45,276 nt of DNA, taken from NCBI GenBank assembly GCA_021845615.1, contig JAJZVP010000003.1:1-45276 (forward strand). The letters run 5' to 3'. The notes under the pieces were generated by a model. The model saw nothing but the letters and a program-made list of their open reading frames with translations. It did no database searches and had not been told where the DNA came from. This document shows positions 1 through 8,338 of this stretch, piece after piece. This DNA comes from a bacterium. Its GTDB lineage: Bacteria; Vulcanimicrobiota; Vulcanimicrobiia; Vulcanimicrobiales; Vulcanimicrobiaceae. Each line of letters begins with the position of its first letter. Within the stretch, counting starts at the first letter, position 1. The position numbers and the translations under genes are program-made.

Positions 1-494
1 ATCTCGTCAGGACGCTCTGTTCGACGAACTGCGCTTTTTCGGCGACGCGCCGCATGGTCGCCGCGCTCGTGCGAATCGGCGACGGCGCCTTTCCCACTCC
101 GCAGCGCATCCTCGATCTCGGCGAAGACGCGCTCGTCGCCGAGGTGCGCATGGGGTATCGCGCGCGTTCGCTGGTCGCGCTTGCCGAGCGCAGTTGCAAC
201 GGCGAGCTCGATCTCGAATCGTTGCGCGCCGCCGCCGGAGCGCGAGAAGAAGAGGTCGCCGCCGCGCTCGGTGCGCTGCACGGGTTCGGGCCCTATGCCG
301 TCGCTCACGCGATGCAACTGCTCGGCTTTTATCGTCCGCTGATCCTGGATTCGTGGACGCGCCCCACCTACGTGCGCATCATCGGCAAGCGCAGCCGCAG
401 CGACGCGGCGATCCGCCGTGACTTCGCGCGCTACGGCGCGTACGCCGGGCTCGCGTTCTGGCTCACGCTCACCAAGGATTGGGTTCCGGGCTAG
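1..494 (+). CDS. HhH-GPD DNA glycosylase, C-terminal part (5' end outside window)
   Basis: Base-excision-repair glycosylase of the helix-hairpin-helix GPD superfamily (AlkA/Nth-like), which removes damaged bases from DNA. The reading frame is open from base 3, before the first ATG at 54, and encodes L-V-R-T-L-C-S-T-N-C, which resembles the family block before the first ATG. The gene therefore starts outside the window. The hairpin is seen as LHGFGPYAVAHAMQLLG, followed by LILDSWTRPTY, whose Asp is the expected catalytic residue. The end, GLAFWLTLTKDW, is typical of the family. Its TAG stop overlaps the stop of the convergent transporter gene within one CTAG. Substrate specificity cannot be told from this fragment. 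Confidence 0.82.
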   Translation, partial: LVRTLCSTNCAFSATRRMVAALVRIGDGAFPTPQRILDLGEDALVAEVRMGYRARSLVALAERSCNGELDLESLRAAAGAREEEVAAALGALHGFGPYAVAHAMQLLGFYRPLILDSWTRPTYVRIIGKRSRSDAAIRRDFARYGAYAGLAFWLTLTKDWVPG

Positions 495-1738
495 AAGCGC
501 GCGAGCAGCAGCGCCGCAGCGAGCGCCGGCAGCGTGCAGGCGATGCCGATGCGCGCGAACTCACGGGCGCTCGCACGCATACCGTGTTTGCGAAGCATTT
601 GCGCCCAGAGCAGCGTCGCGAGCGATCCGCTCAACGCAAAGTTCGGCCCAAGATCGATCGCAATCACTAGCGCCCGATGAACGCCGGCGGCGGCGCCCGC
701 GGAGCTCAGCGATGCCGCGAGCGCGGCGATCGGGAGATTGTTCGCCAGCGCGCTCGCAACGGCGGCGATGAAGCCGACCGCCACGGCGGAGTGCCCGGCG
801 CCCGGCGCCTGGAGCAGTGCCCGCAGCCCCGCCAGCAGCCCCGTCGCCTCGACCGCCGCCAGCAGCACCAGCAAGCCCGCGACGAAGGGAAGAACGCCGA
901 GATCGATGCGGCGGAGATCCTCGCGCCCGAAAGTGCCCGTCAGCAGCCCGGTGCCGAGCACCACCGCCGCGCCGAGGAGGGCGGCGAGCCCCGGCGGGCG
1001 CTGAAAGAGGCTCGCCGCGAGCAGCAACGCGACGGCAAAGAGGACCGCCCAGAGGACCGCCCGCTCGCCGGGGCGGAGTGCCTCGACCTGCAGGCTCCGC
1101 TCGAAGCCTCCCCCGAGGTCGCGCCGGAAAAGCCAGGCGAGCACCACAAAGGTGATCGCAAGCGCCGCGATACTCGGGAGGGCAAAGAGCCGGAGCCAGC
1201 CGAGCAGCGGGGGAAGCGCCGCCCCGTAGAGCAGCAAATTCGCCGGGTTCGCGATCGGCAGCACGAAGGAGCCGGCATTGGCAACCAGCGCGCAGGCGTA
1301 CGCGTAGGGCGCCGCCCGCTCCCGGAGCGCCGCGGCGAGAACCAGCACCGCCGGGGTGAGCGCGATCACCGTGGTGTCGTTCGAGAGCAGCGCGGTCGAG
1401 AGCGTTCCCAGCCCAAAGAGCCAAGCCAGGAGCGCGAGCCGTCGGCCGCCCGAGAGCGCGAGCAAACGTTCGGCGGCGACCTCGAAGAGCCGCGCCTTCG
1501 ACGAGACATCGGCAATCGTCAGGATTCCAAGCAAAAAAAACGCGACGTCGCGAGCGTTCCACCACGCCGTCCATACGGCGGGCGGGCTCGCTCGAAACGG
1601 CAGCAGCTCGACGAGCACTGCGGCACCGAGGCTCCATTGCCACGCTCGCGAGCGCCACGGTCGGGCGATGATCCCCACCAAAGCCACCACGACGATGAAG
1701 AGCGGGATCAGCTCGCCCGCAGGCGGGAGATTCTCCAC
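491..1738 (-). CDS. ArsB/NhaD-type (SLC13-like) inner-membrane permease
   Basis: Polytopic inner-membrane transporter of the ion-transporter superfamily that includes ArsB arsenite pumps, NhaD antiporters and citrate/SLC13 carriers. The roughly 415-residue product has about ten hydrophobic segments. Two half-repeat re-entrant motifs are visible: LLSNDTTVIALTP in the first half and the loop ANAGSFVLPIANPANLLLYG after it. The second half holds SALANNLPIAALAAS. The start is taken as GTG at 1738; a TTG at 1762 would add eight residues, and neither has a clear Shine-Dalgarno. No arsR or arsC is adjacent, so arsenite efflux is only one possibility and the substrate is undetermined. It is divergent from xerC and converges on the glycosylase. 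Confidence 0.8.
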   Translation of the reverse strand: MENLPPAGELIPLFIVVVALVGIIARPWRSRAWQWSLGAAVLVELLPFRASPPAVWTAWWNARDVAFFLLGILTIADVSSKARLFEVAAERLLALSGGRRLALLAWLFGLGTLSTALLSNDTTVIALTPAVLVLAAALRERAAPYAYACALVANAGSFVLPIANPANLLLYGAALPPLLGWLRLFALPSIAALAITFVVLAWLFRRDLGGGFERSLQVEALRPGERAVLWAVLFAVALLLAASLFQRPPGLAALLGAAVVLGTGLLTGTFGREDLRRIDLGVLPFVAGLLVLLAAVEATGLLAGLRALLQAPGAGHSAVAVGFIAAVASALANNLPIAALAASLSSAGAAAGVHRALVIAIDLGPNFALSGSLATLLWAQMLRKHGMRASAREFARIGIACTLPALAAALLLARF

Positions 1739-1808
1739 ACCCGATCTAATAGCCACAAACAATGATTTGGTGATGTTGATATCCTGTGAATGAAGAGCCG
1801 AGGAGTCT

Positions 1809-2738
1809 ATGAGTTCCTATATCCCAACCGATCCGCTCGTCGCCGAGTTCGCCGCATACCTCCGGCTCGAGCGCGGACAATCGCCGCGAACCGCCGAGGA
1901 GTACGCCCGCGACATCGAGGTGTTCGGCGATTTTTTGGAGCCGGGGCACCCGCACGGAACGCCGTTTGAAAATTTGCTCGCAACGACGCCATCGGATATC
2001 CGCCGATTCGTGATGGAACTTATGGGCCCTCGCGCCTACAATCCCACCTCGGTGCGCCGCAAACTCGCCGCGCTGCGATCGTTCTTCGCGCTCCAACGTC
2101 GCGAAGGGCGGCGCACCGATAACCCCGCCGCAGACGTTCCGCCCCCGAAAGCCGCCAAGCGGCTGCCGCACGTGATGAGCGAGGGCGAGGTCGGCACGCT
2201 CTTGCGGACGCGCATCGCCGGCCGCAGCGACGAGCAGCGGCTACGCGATACGGCGATTATGGAGCTGCTTTACGCAAGCGGAATCCGGCGGGCGGAGCTA
2301 GTCGGCCTCGATCTCTCCGACGTCGATACCGAGCGGCGCTTGCTGCGCGTGACCGGGAAAGGCAACAAGCAACGCACCGTCTTTATCAATCTCGCCGCCG
2401 CCGAGGCGATCCGCGCCTACCTGGGGGTGCGGCCGCGCTCGACCGATTCGGCGCTCTTTCTTTCGCGCCGAAAAAAGCGGCTTTCGTACCGGCAGGCCTG
2501 GGCGATCTTTCAGAGTTACGCAAAGCTCTCGGGGCTCACCAAACACGTCACCCCGCACGTGATGCGTCATTCGTTCGCGACCCATCTTTTGGAGAACGGA
2601 GCCGACCTCGTGACGATCAAAGAACTGCTCGGGCACGAGAGCCTCGCGACGACGCAGATCTACACGAACGTCTCGCTCGAACATATGCGACGGAATTACG
2701 AGGAAGCGCACCCGCGCGACCGAAGCGAGGAGCGGTGA
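1809..2738 (+). CDS. xerC: tyrosine recombinase XerC/XerD
   Basis: Site-specific tyrosine recombinase of the XerC/XerD type, which resolves chromosome dimers at dif during cell division. The 309-residue length is normal. An N-terminal SAM-like DNA-binding domain spans about residues 8-100 (AAYLRLERGQSPRTAEEY). The catalytic domain has all expected residues: R160 in SGIRRAEL, K184 in TGKGNKQR, H250 and R253 in PHVMRHSFATHLL, H276 in LGHESLATT and the nucleophile Y285. The ATG is preceded by AGGAG at 1801-1805. A GTGA overlap links it to the downstream lipoprotein gene. There are no phage neighbours, so a housekeeping role is more likely than integrase. XerC versus XerD cannot be separated by eye. 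Confidence 0.9.
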   Translation: MSSYIPTDPLVAEFAAYLRLERGQSPRTAEEYARDIEVFGDFLEPGHPHGTPFENLLATTPSDIRRFVMELMGPRAYNPTSVRRKLAALRSFFALQRREGRRTDNPAADVPPPKAAKRLPHVMSEGEVGTLLRTRIAGRSDEQRLRDTAIMELLYASGIRRAELVGLDLSDVDTERRLLRVTGKGNKQRTVFINLAAAEAIRAYLGVRPRSTDSALFLSRRKKRLSYRQAWAIFQSYAKLSGLTKHVTPHVMRHSFATHLLENGADLVTIKELLGHESLATTQIYTNVSLEHMRRNYEEAHPRDRSEER

Positions 2739-3454
2739 AGCAGACTCTTCTTCTCCTCACCCTCTGCGCGTCGACCGCGCTCGCGAGCTGTAGTTCGAAG
2801 GCGCCGTTCGCGCGGACCGTCGGCGAGCTACATCCCGGGATGCGTATGGAGTTGCGCGTCGCGGGGGCGCAAGTTGAAGCGTACGCGCCGTTGCCGAAGG
2901 AACCGACGCAAGCCTACACCGTCGAAGCGACCGCGCTTGGGGCGATCCCGCCGGCGCCGACGATCGTGCCGGATCGGCACGGCATCGTCGTGAACGCGCC
3001 GCAGCCGCTCGCCGATCTGCTCGTTCGCGTCCCTCCCGGCGTCGATCTCGTGGTTCGCGACGTCGCCGGTGATATCGATGTCAGCAACGTCGGTGGAAAC
3101 GTCGATCTCGCGACCGAGCGGGGAAGCATCCATGCGTTGCTCGACGGATACGCGCAAGCGCGTGTCGGCACCGGAAATATTACCGTCACGATGGGAGCGC
3201 TCGCCTGGCCCGGAACGCTGCACTTTCGCGTCGAAGCCGGCGACGTGACGCTCTTCGTCGCGGCGAACGCGCACTTTCACCTCCACCTGCACACCGCCGA
3301 TGGAACGATCTTCACCACCTACGGCTTACGGGGAACCTCGAAGGGAACCAGCGAGCGTATCGACGGAAATGTCGGCGCGCCGGGCTCCCAGGGCATCTCG
3401 GTCGTCGTCAAACGCGGCAGCATCCGCGTGTTACGGATGATGCCGCAAGCGTAG
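2735..3454 (+). CDS. DUF4097-like putative lipoprotein
   Basis: Predicted secreted lipoprotein of 239 residues. It has a short signal peptide with lipobox L16-A-S-C19. The mature part is beta-rich with repeating short strands such as GDIDVSNVGGNVDLATERGSI and GNITVTMGAL. This resembles the repeat pattern of DUF4097 putative adhesins, in which strands stack as a solenoid. No catalytic motif is evident. It starts at GTG 2735, overlapping the xerC stop by four bases, with AGGAG at 2728-2732. Translation is therefore probably coupled to xerC, although the functions look unrelated. The role is unknown and the family call is moderate. Confidence 0.7.
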   Translation: MKQTLLLLTLCASTALASCSSKAPFARTVGELHPGMRMELRVAGAQVEAYAPLPKEPTQAYTVEATALGAIPPAPTIVPDRHGIVVNAPQPLADLLVRVPPGVDLVVRDVAGDIDVSNVGGNVDLATERGSIHALLDGYAQARVGTGNITVTMGALAWPGTLHFRVEAGDVTLFVAANAHFHLHLHTADGTIFTTYGLRGTSKGTSERIDGNVGAPGSQGISVVVKRGSIRVLRMMPQA

Positions 3455-3459
3455 CGTCC

Positions 3460-4353
3460 CTACTGTTTGTTTCCGAAGAGCGATCCGAGGACGTTGCCGA
3501 TGTTACTCGTCCCGCCGACCTGCGTCTGCCCCTCGGCTGCAGGCTCGTGATAGGTCATCGACTGAATGCCGATCCGGCCGGGGCCGTAAAAACGATTCAT
3601 CTGCAGGGCGAATCCGCCGACCGCGGCGCCGAGCGCTCCCAGTAGGCCGCCCCCGCCGGCGCTCTGCAGAACGCTCACGGTTTCCATTCGCACGTTCGCG
3701 TCTTTCCAAAGCCATCCACCCGGTTCGACATCGAGCACCTCCCCGGCGGCGAGCGTCTTTTCAAAGACGTTTCCGTACCCGTGAATCAGGAGCACGCCTT
3801 CGCGGCTGCGCGCGAAGAAACGATCGACGAAGAGCCCGCTGCGCGAAAACAGCACGTTCGCAAGGCCCTGCTGCCAATAATAACTGTACTCGATCTCTCC
3901 GGTCGCCAGAAGAAACTGGTGCTCGCGCACGTCGACCGATTGCCCGGGAGCGAGGCGTAAGGCGACGATCTGCCCGGGAGCCTCGCGCGAGAACGCAATG
4001 TTTCCGGGCCCCTGCGCGGTCGAGATGAAAATTTGTAGGCCGGCGAAGAAACGCTGCGCCGCATTTTGGAGGCTCATGAAGCCGAGGCGAATCTGCGGCG
4101 ATTTCCAGAGCACGATGTGGTGTTCGAAATAGACCGTCTCGCTCGCGCCGAGCTCCACGTCGACGACCGGCACCAATTGCCCCTCGATGCGAATCGAACA
4201 ATCGCCGATGCGAATGAGCTCCTTGGGATTATCGGTCTCGGCAACGGGTTCGGTGTAGCTGCCGACTCCCGTACTGCTCGCCGCCGGGGCACCGCAATTC
4301 GGGCAGAATTTCGCCTGTGCGGGGATCGCCGCTTGGCAGCTCGGACAGTTCAT
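3460..4353 (-). CDS. zinc-ribbon plus AIM24 (TIGR00266-like) family protein
   Basis: A 297-residue protein with an N-terminal zinc ribbon (Cys 3, 6, 17, 20: MNCPSCQAAI then KFCPNCG). An AIM24/TIGR00266 beta-sandwich domain covers about residues 45-250. Characteristic features are the Gly-rich beta pairs (LIHGYGNVFEKTLAAGE), VDVREHQFLLATGEIEY and a Gly/Ala-rich segment near residue 230 (GGGGLLGALGAAVGGFA). The C-terminus is short and polar. The biochemical role of bacterial AIM24 proteins is not established; the mitochondrial homologue affects inner-membrane organisation. Its ATG overlaps the panE stop (ATGA), which makes it the last gene of the long gmk-to-panE minus-strand run. It converges on the DUF4097 lipoprotein with a gap of only 5 bp. 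Confidence 0.83.
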   Translation of the reverse strand: MNCPSCQAAIPAQAKFCPNCGAPAASSTGVGSYTEPVAETDNPKELIRIGDCSIRIEGQLVPVVDVELGASETVYFEHHIVLWKSPQIRLGFMSLQNAAQRFFAGLQIFISTAQGPGNIAFSREAPGQIVALRLAPGQSVDVREHQFLLATGEIEYSYYWQQGLANVLFSRSGLFVDRFFARSREGVLLIHGYGNVFEKTLAAGEVLDVEPGGWLWKDANVRMETVSVLQSAGGGGLLGALGAAVGGFALQMNRFYGPGRIGIQSMTYHEPAAEGQTQVGGTSNIGNVLGSLFGNKQ

Positions 4354-5303
4354 TGGGTGACCGCTCCTTTCCGCGCGCGCACTCTCTCCAGCGATTTCAT
4401 CAATCGGACGATGGCTTCGTTATACGGCGTCGCAACGCCGGCCCTGCGGCCGAGCGCGACGACCGCGCCGTTGAGATGATCGATCTCACTTTTATTGCCG
4501 AGCTCGAGGTCGAACGCCATCGAGCTCTTGCTCTCCGATCCGACCGCGATCACTTCGGTGACGTACTGCCACGGATTGGCGAACGGCAGCGCGATTTTCA
4601 ACGCTGCGGCGACGGCGGCGGCTTCGTCCGCCAACGATTCGGCGAGCCGCGCGGCATCGGGCTCGCGCAGAATCTCGCCCGCCGTACAATCGAGGATCGC
4701 CGAGAGGGCGTTGACGGCGGCGTTCGCGACGAGTTTTCCCCACAGGTGCGGTTTGATATCGTAGACCACCGCGGCGCGCAGGCCGCTTCGCGAGAGCAGC
4801 GTCGCGACCGCCTGCGCCGTTGCGGCGGATGCGCCCGCCGAACCGATCAGCGTCATACCTTGCTCGGAGCTCCGCACCGCGCCGGGAGCGACCGTCTCCG
4901 CCGACTCCGTCGTCACGCCGAGAATGACGGGTACCGCGCCGCCGAGTGCGGTCTTGATCGCATCCTCATTCCCGACGCCGTTTTGCAGCGAGACGATCGC
5001 CGTCGTCGGATTCAATTCACCCGCAAACGGTCGCAGGGCGCGCAACGTATCGACGGCTTTCACGAAGAGGAAGAGTACGTCGGAGGTAAAGAGGTCGCGC
5101 GCACGTCGAGCGACGCGGATGCCGCGCGCCTCGCCATCGTTCACGCGTAGCCCTTCGCGTTCGAGCCCGGCGCGCACCGTCTCGTTCGATTCCAGAATCG
5201 TGACGTCGGCGATTCCCGCGAGATGGTAGCCGAAGAGGGAGCCCATCGAGCCACCCCCGATGAGACCGATACGCGGTCGCGTATCGGGATTATCGCGGTG
5301 CAT
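4350..5303 (-). CDS. panE: 2-dehydropantoate 2-reductase (ketopantoate reductase)
   Basis: NADPH-dependent reductase converting 2-dehydropantoate to pantoate in pantothenate and coenzyme A synthesis; cytosolic. The 317-residue product starts with the Rossmann motif IGLIGGGSMGSLFGYHLAG. It continues with the family block VLFLFVKAVDT, then SLQNGVGNE, where the Asn contacts substrate. The helical C-terminal half includes KPHLWGKLVANAAVNALSA, whose Lys and Asn match the catalytic region. The ATG lies within the 3' end of mlaD (14-bp overlap), and its own stop overlaps the AIM24 start. No other pan genes are in the window. Related KPR-fold reductases with other substrates exist, so the precise substrate is probable rather than certain. 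Confidence 0.85.
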   Translation of the reverse strand: MHRDNPDTRPRIGLIGGGSMGSLFGYHLAGIADVTILESNETVRAGLEREGLRVNDGEARGIRVARRARDLFTSDVLFLFVKAVDTLRALRPFAGELNPTTAIVSLQNGVGNEDAIKTALGGAVPVILGVTTESAETVAPGAVRSSEQGMTLIGSAGASAATAQAVATLLSRSGLRAAVVYDIKPHLWGKLVANAAVNALSAILDCTAGEILREPDAARLAESLADEAAAVAAALKIALPFANPWQYVTEVIAVGSESKSSMAFDLELGNKSEIDHLNGAVVALGRRAGVATPYNEAIVRLMKSLERVRARKGAVTQ

Positions 5304-6783
5304 CGGTAAATTCTACTCCGTAGACGTTCCGTCGTTGAGCGTGGAGCACGTCTCGCTCCCCAAAAAACAGGCGTACGTTCGGTGCGACGCGCAATTTCGT
5401 CGAGAGGTCGAGCATCGGCCGCGCGACGTCGTAGAGCTTCGTCGAGAAGCCGAGCGAACCGCGCGAATACGCTCCGAGCACTCCGAGTCGCGAGTAGAGA
5501 ACGCCGCCGCCGAAATAGAGCCCCGGGCCGACGCGTCGGACCGCTGCAAGATCGAACGTGGTCGTGCCGCTTCCCAGGTCGTTCGCTCCGAGAACGAGTT
5601 GCGTCGGCGAGTGCGGGAGAAAGCGCAGGGCGAGCGAGCTATACGGCCCGCGCGAGGGTCCGAGTAGCGGCGAGCCTCCGCCGACGCGTTCGGGTGCGTA
5701 GCCGCTGATCCGCACGCGCGCCGAGACCAGCGAAAACGCTCCGCGATGTCGGTGCGGTTCGGGCGTTCCCCCATCGCCCCGATCGCCTTTTCGTAGGTGC
5801 CCGCCGAGAGCCCCGAGCAGGGAGTTCGCGCGTTGCGAGGTTTCGTCGAGGTTGCGAATCGTATCCCGAAGGCGTCGTTGCGTCGTGGGGTCGCCCGTGA
5901 TGCTCTCCATATCGGTCGCCATCTTCTTCAGTTTCGCACTCGCCTCGGCGATATTCGTCGTCGTCGCCAAAACGTTGCCTTTAAATGCCGGGTCGTTCGC
6001 GATGCTCGCAACGATCTGCATCGTCGAATTGAGGGCGGTAGCGGTGCCTTGGATCTGCGCGAGCGTTTCGTTCAAGCGATTCGAGTTGCCGCGAACGGTT
6101 CGGTCGAGGGTCGTGGTCATCGAGACGATGTGGCCGCTGGCGATGGTGAGGTTGTTCTGCAGTTCGGTCGCGATATCGTTGCTTTGCGCGGCGAGCCGCG
6201 CCACCGCGCTACTCGCCGTGGCGGTGAGGGCGTTCGTATTTTCGAGCGTTTGCTGGAGCTCGTCGAGCAATTTCGGCTCGCGCTTGGCGACATCGGCGAG
6301 CACACCGTTGAGCACCTTCAATTGCCCCTGCCCCTCGGTGACGAGGTCGGCGATCGTCGCGGTGTTGGTTCCCTGCGGTTGTTCGGAGACCGGCAGGATA
6401 CCCGGCGGGATAATCTCGGGCTGTTCGCCGGGTTCGGGGCGCGGCGGCACGATCAAGAGGCTCGGGTCGCCGGTCAACGGAGCCTGAATGAGGAAGCGAG
6501 ATTCGCTGGGAATGCGTACGGCTTGTCCACCGACGTGCGGCTTGATCGCGAGGATGACGTCGACGGTCGTATCGGGAAGCAGTTTGATGCTCTCGACGCT
6601 TCCGACGGAGACGCCGCTGAAAAAGACCTGCGCGCCCGAATGGAGCCCCGCCGCGGAGCGAAAATGCACGCCGATGCGATAGCCCGAGTGCCGCGTGCCG
6701 AAATCGGTGATGACGTAAAAGAACGCAAAGAGCAGGGCGAGCGCCGCCAGCGCGAAGGCTCCTACTTGTGCTTGCTTCGACAT
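5290..6783 (-). CDS. mlaD: MlaD-like MCE protein with long helical region and C-terminal beta domain
   Basis: Periplasmic substrate-binding component of an MCE/Mla lipid transporter, 497 residues. Domains in order: a single N-terminal membrane anchor (about 7-27); an MCE domain (about 33-115, with FRSAAGLHSGAQVFFSGVSV); a Pro-rich linker; a long predicted helical, coiled-coil-like region (about 143-330); a Gly/Asp linker with PEPHRHRG; and a beta-rich C-terminal domain (about 348-497) with alternating strands such as GLYFGGGVLYSRLG and LRVAPNVRLFFGE. The ATG at 6783 follows a strong GGGAGGAGGGT; an upstream in-frame extension to 6906 is Arg/Ser-rich non-coding-like sequence. E. coli MlaD is only about 180 residues, so the extra domains are notable. 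It is downstream of mlaE and mlaF. Confidence 0.88.
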   Translation of the reverse strand: MSKQAQVGAFALAALALLFAFFYVITDFGTRHSGYRIGVHFRSAAGLHSGAQVFFSGVSVGSVESIKLLPDTTVDVILAIKPHVGGQAVRIPSESRFLIQAPLTGDPSLLIVPPRPEPGEQPEIIPPGILPVSEQPQGTNTATIADLVTEGQGQLKVLNGVLADVAKREPKLLDELQQTLENTNALTATASSAVARLAAQSNDIATELQNNLTIASGHIVSMTTTLDRTVRGNSNRLNETLAQIQGTATALNSTMQIVASIANDPAFKGNVLATTTNIAEASAKLKKMATDMESITGDPTTQRRLRDTIRNLDETSQRANSLLGALGGHLRKGDRGDGGTPEPHRHRGAFSLVSARVRISGYAPERVGGGSPLLGPSRGPYSSLALRFLPHSPTQLVLGANDLGSGTTTFDLAAVRRVGPGLYFGGGVLYSRLGVLGAYSRGSLGFSTKLYDVARPMLDLSTKLRVAPNVRLFFGERDVLHAQRRNVYGVEFTDAPR

Positions 6784-6794
6784 ACCCTCCTCCC
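6784..6794 (-). promoter_or_regulatory. strong Shine-Dalgarno that fixes the mlaD start
   Basis: On the minus strand GGGAGGAGGGT abuts the ATG of mlaD, with the core GGGAGG about 5 nt upstream. This supports the start at 6783 rather than the longer open frame reaching 6906. Confidence 0.6.
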
Positions 6795-6796
6795 TT

Positions 6797-7555
6797 CTAC
6801 ACCGGTATCGGCCCGACCTCACTGCCGGTGAGGAACTGCTGGACGAACGGATTGGTCGAGGTGCGTATCTCCTCGCGCGGTCCGTAGGCGATGATCGCTC
6901 CCTCAAAGAGCATAGCGACGTAATCGGCCATCCGGAAGATCGAGTGGAGATCGTGCGAGATCACCACCGCGGTGCCGCCGAGCTTCTCGCGGAGACGGAC
7001 GATCGTATCGGTAATAAGGTTGGTAACGATCGGGTCGAGTCCGGTCGTCGGCTCGTCGTAGAGCACGAGCTCCGGGCGCGTCACGATCGCGCGAGCGAAA
7101 CCGGCGCGTTTGAGCATCCCGCCGGAGAGTTCGTTCGGCAAGCTATCGTAGACGTGGCGCAGCCCGACGCTCTCCAGTGCGTCGTCGACGATATGCCGGA
7201 TCTTTTCATCGGGCAGCGCGGTATGCTCTCGCAACGGCAATCCGACGTTCTCACCGATGGTGAGGCTATCGAGCAGCGCCGCAAACTGAAACGCGAGGCT
7301 CGTCTTCTGCCGGAGCTCGACGAGATCGCGCTCCGGAGTGTGGCAGAGATCGTGCCCGTCGACGTACACGTGTCCGCTCGATGGTTCGATGAGTCCGTCG
7401 AGCAGGCGCAGGATCGTCGATTTCCCGGCACCCGAGAGACCGACGATACAGGTGATCGCACCGCGGACGATCTTCAGGCTACAGTTTTTGAGGATGACGT
7501 GTTCGCCGAAGGAGAGCGTGACGTCATCCAGGCTCGCATAGATCGTCGGTTCCAT
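6797..7555 (-). CDS. mlaF: MlaF-type ABC transporter ATP-binding protein
   Basis: Cytoplasmic ATPase that powers the MlaE permease in MCE-type lipid transport. The 252 residues contain Walker A (GLSGAGKST), the Q-loop (QFAALLDSLTIGENV, the pattern typical of MlaF/Ttg2A ATPases), the signature LSGGM, Walker B with D-loop (LVLYDEPTTGLDP) and the switch His (VVISHDL). It lies 3 bp after mlaE and 13 bp before mlaD, so the three are surely co-transcribed. The direction of lipid movement (retrograde or anterograde) cannot be judged from sequence. Confidence 0.93.
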   Translation of the reverse strand: MEPTIYASLDDVTLSFGEHVILKNCSLKIVRGAITCIVGLSGAGKSTILRLLDGLIEPSSGHVYVDGHDLCHTPERDLVELRQKTSLAFQFAALLDSLTIGENVGLPLREHTALPDEKIRHIVDDALESVGLRHVYDSLPNELSGGMLKRAGFARAIVTRPELVLYDEPTTGLDPIVTNLITDTIVRLREKLGGTAVVISHDLHSIFRMADYVAMLFEGAIIAYGPREEIRTSTNPFVQQFLTGSEVGPIPV

Positions 7556-7558
7556 CGA

Positions 7559-8335
7559 TTAATGCCCGCCGAAGAGCAGATAGCTCATGATGAAATTCGT
7601 CCCAAAGATGAGGATGATCGAGATGACGACCGCGCTCGTCGTCGCTCGTCCGACGCCCGCCGCGCCGCCACGCGTCGAGAGCCCCTGATAGCAGCCGACG
7701 AACGCGATAATACAAGCGAATACGAGCGCCTTGAGGAGCCCTTTGACGACGTCTTCGAAGCCGACGGCTTGACGGGCCGAGGCGATGAACGAGGCGGGAT
7801 TGATGTGCGCGTACGCTTGCGCGATCCACATGCCGCCGAGAATCGAAATGATATCGGCGAAGACCGTAAGTAGGGGCAGCATGATCGCGAGCGCCAACAA
7901 GCGCGGAACGACGAGAAAGCGAACCGGCGAGAGCCCCATCGAACGGAGCGCGTCGATCTGCTCGGTCACCACCATCGATCCGATCTCCGCGGCGATCGCC
8001 GAGCCGACGCGTCCGGCAACGACCACCGCCGTGAGCATCGGACCGAGTTCGCGGACCGAGGTATAGGTCACCGCTCCTCCGACGAGACTGCCGATTCCGA
8101 ACTGCACCGCTTGCTGCGCGGACTCCAGCGAGATCACCATTCCGGTAAAGAGCGAGGTCAGCAAGACGATCAGCAGCGAGCCGATGCCGAGTTCGTAGGC
8201 CTGGACGAAGGTTTCGGCATAGCGGATCTGCGCGTGCACCAACGAGCGAACGCTCTCACCGATGAGCGACGTCATGCCGCCGAGGTACTCCAGAAACGCA
8301 ATCGTCCGTTCGCCGAAGCGTTCGAGAATGCCCAT
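7559..8335 (-). CDS. mlaE: MlaE-family lipid ABC transporter permease
   Basis: Inner-membrane permease of the MCE/Mla lipid transporter. The 258-residue length is normal. The family hallmark RELGPMLTAVVVAGRVGSAI is present, followed by the coupling region QIDALRSMGLSPVRFLVVPR. About five hydrophobic segments follow an amphipathic N-terminal helix. The end, NFIMSYLLFG, is typical. It is the first recognised Mla gene in the order mlaE-mlaF-mlaD. It starts 3 bp after the stop of a small coiled-coil gene, which may belong to the same system. MlaA, MlaB and MlaC homologues are absent from the window. Confidence 0.93.
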   Translation of the reverse strand: MGILERFGERTIAFLEYLGGMTSLIGESVRSLVHAQIRYAETFVQAYELGIGSLLIVLLTSLFTGMVISLESAQQAVQFGIGSLVGGAVTYTSVRELGPMLTAVVVAGRVGSAIAAEIGSMVVTEQIDALRSMGLSPVRFLVVPRLLALAIMLPLLTVFADIISILGGMWIAQAYAHINPASFIASARQAVGFEDVVKGLLKALVFACIIAFVGCYQGLSTRGGAAGVGRATTSAVVISIILIFGTNFIMSYLLFGGH

Positions 8336-8338
8336 CGC

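Noticed and set aside
677-1765. 362-codon plus-strand frame
   Set aside because: Antisense to the ArsB-like permease; composition is Arg/Glu/Gln-rich with no hydrophobic core pattern.
1809-2738. XerC/D-like recombinase as a mobile-element integrase
   Set aside because: No phage, transposase, repeats or attachment-site-like duplications nearby, and the length and motifs match housekeeping Xer proteins.
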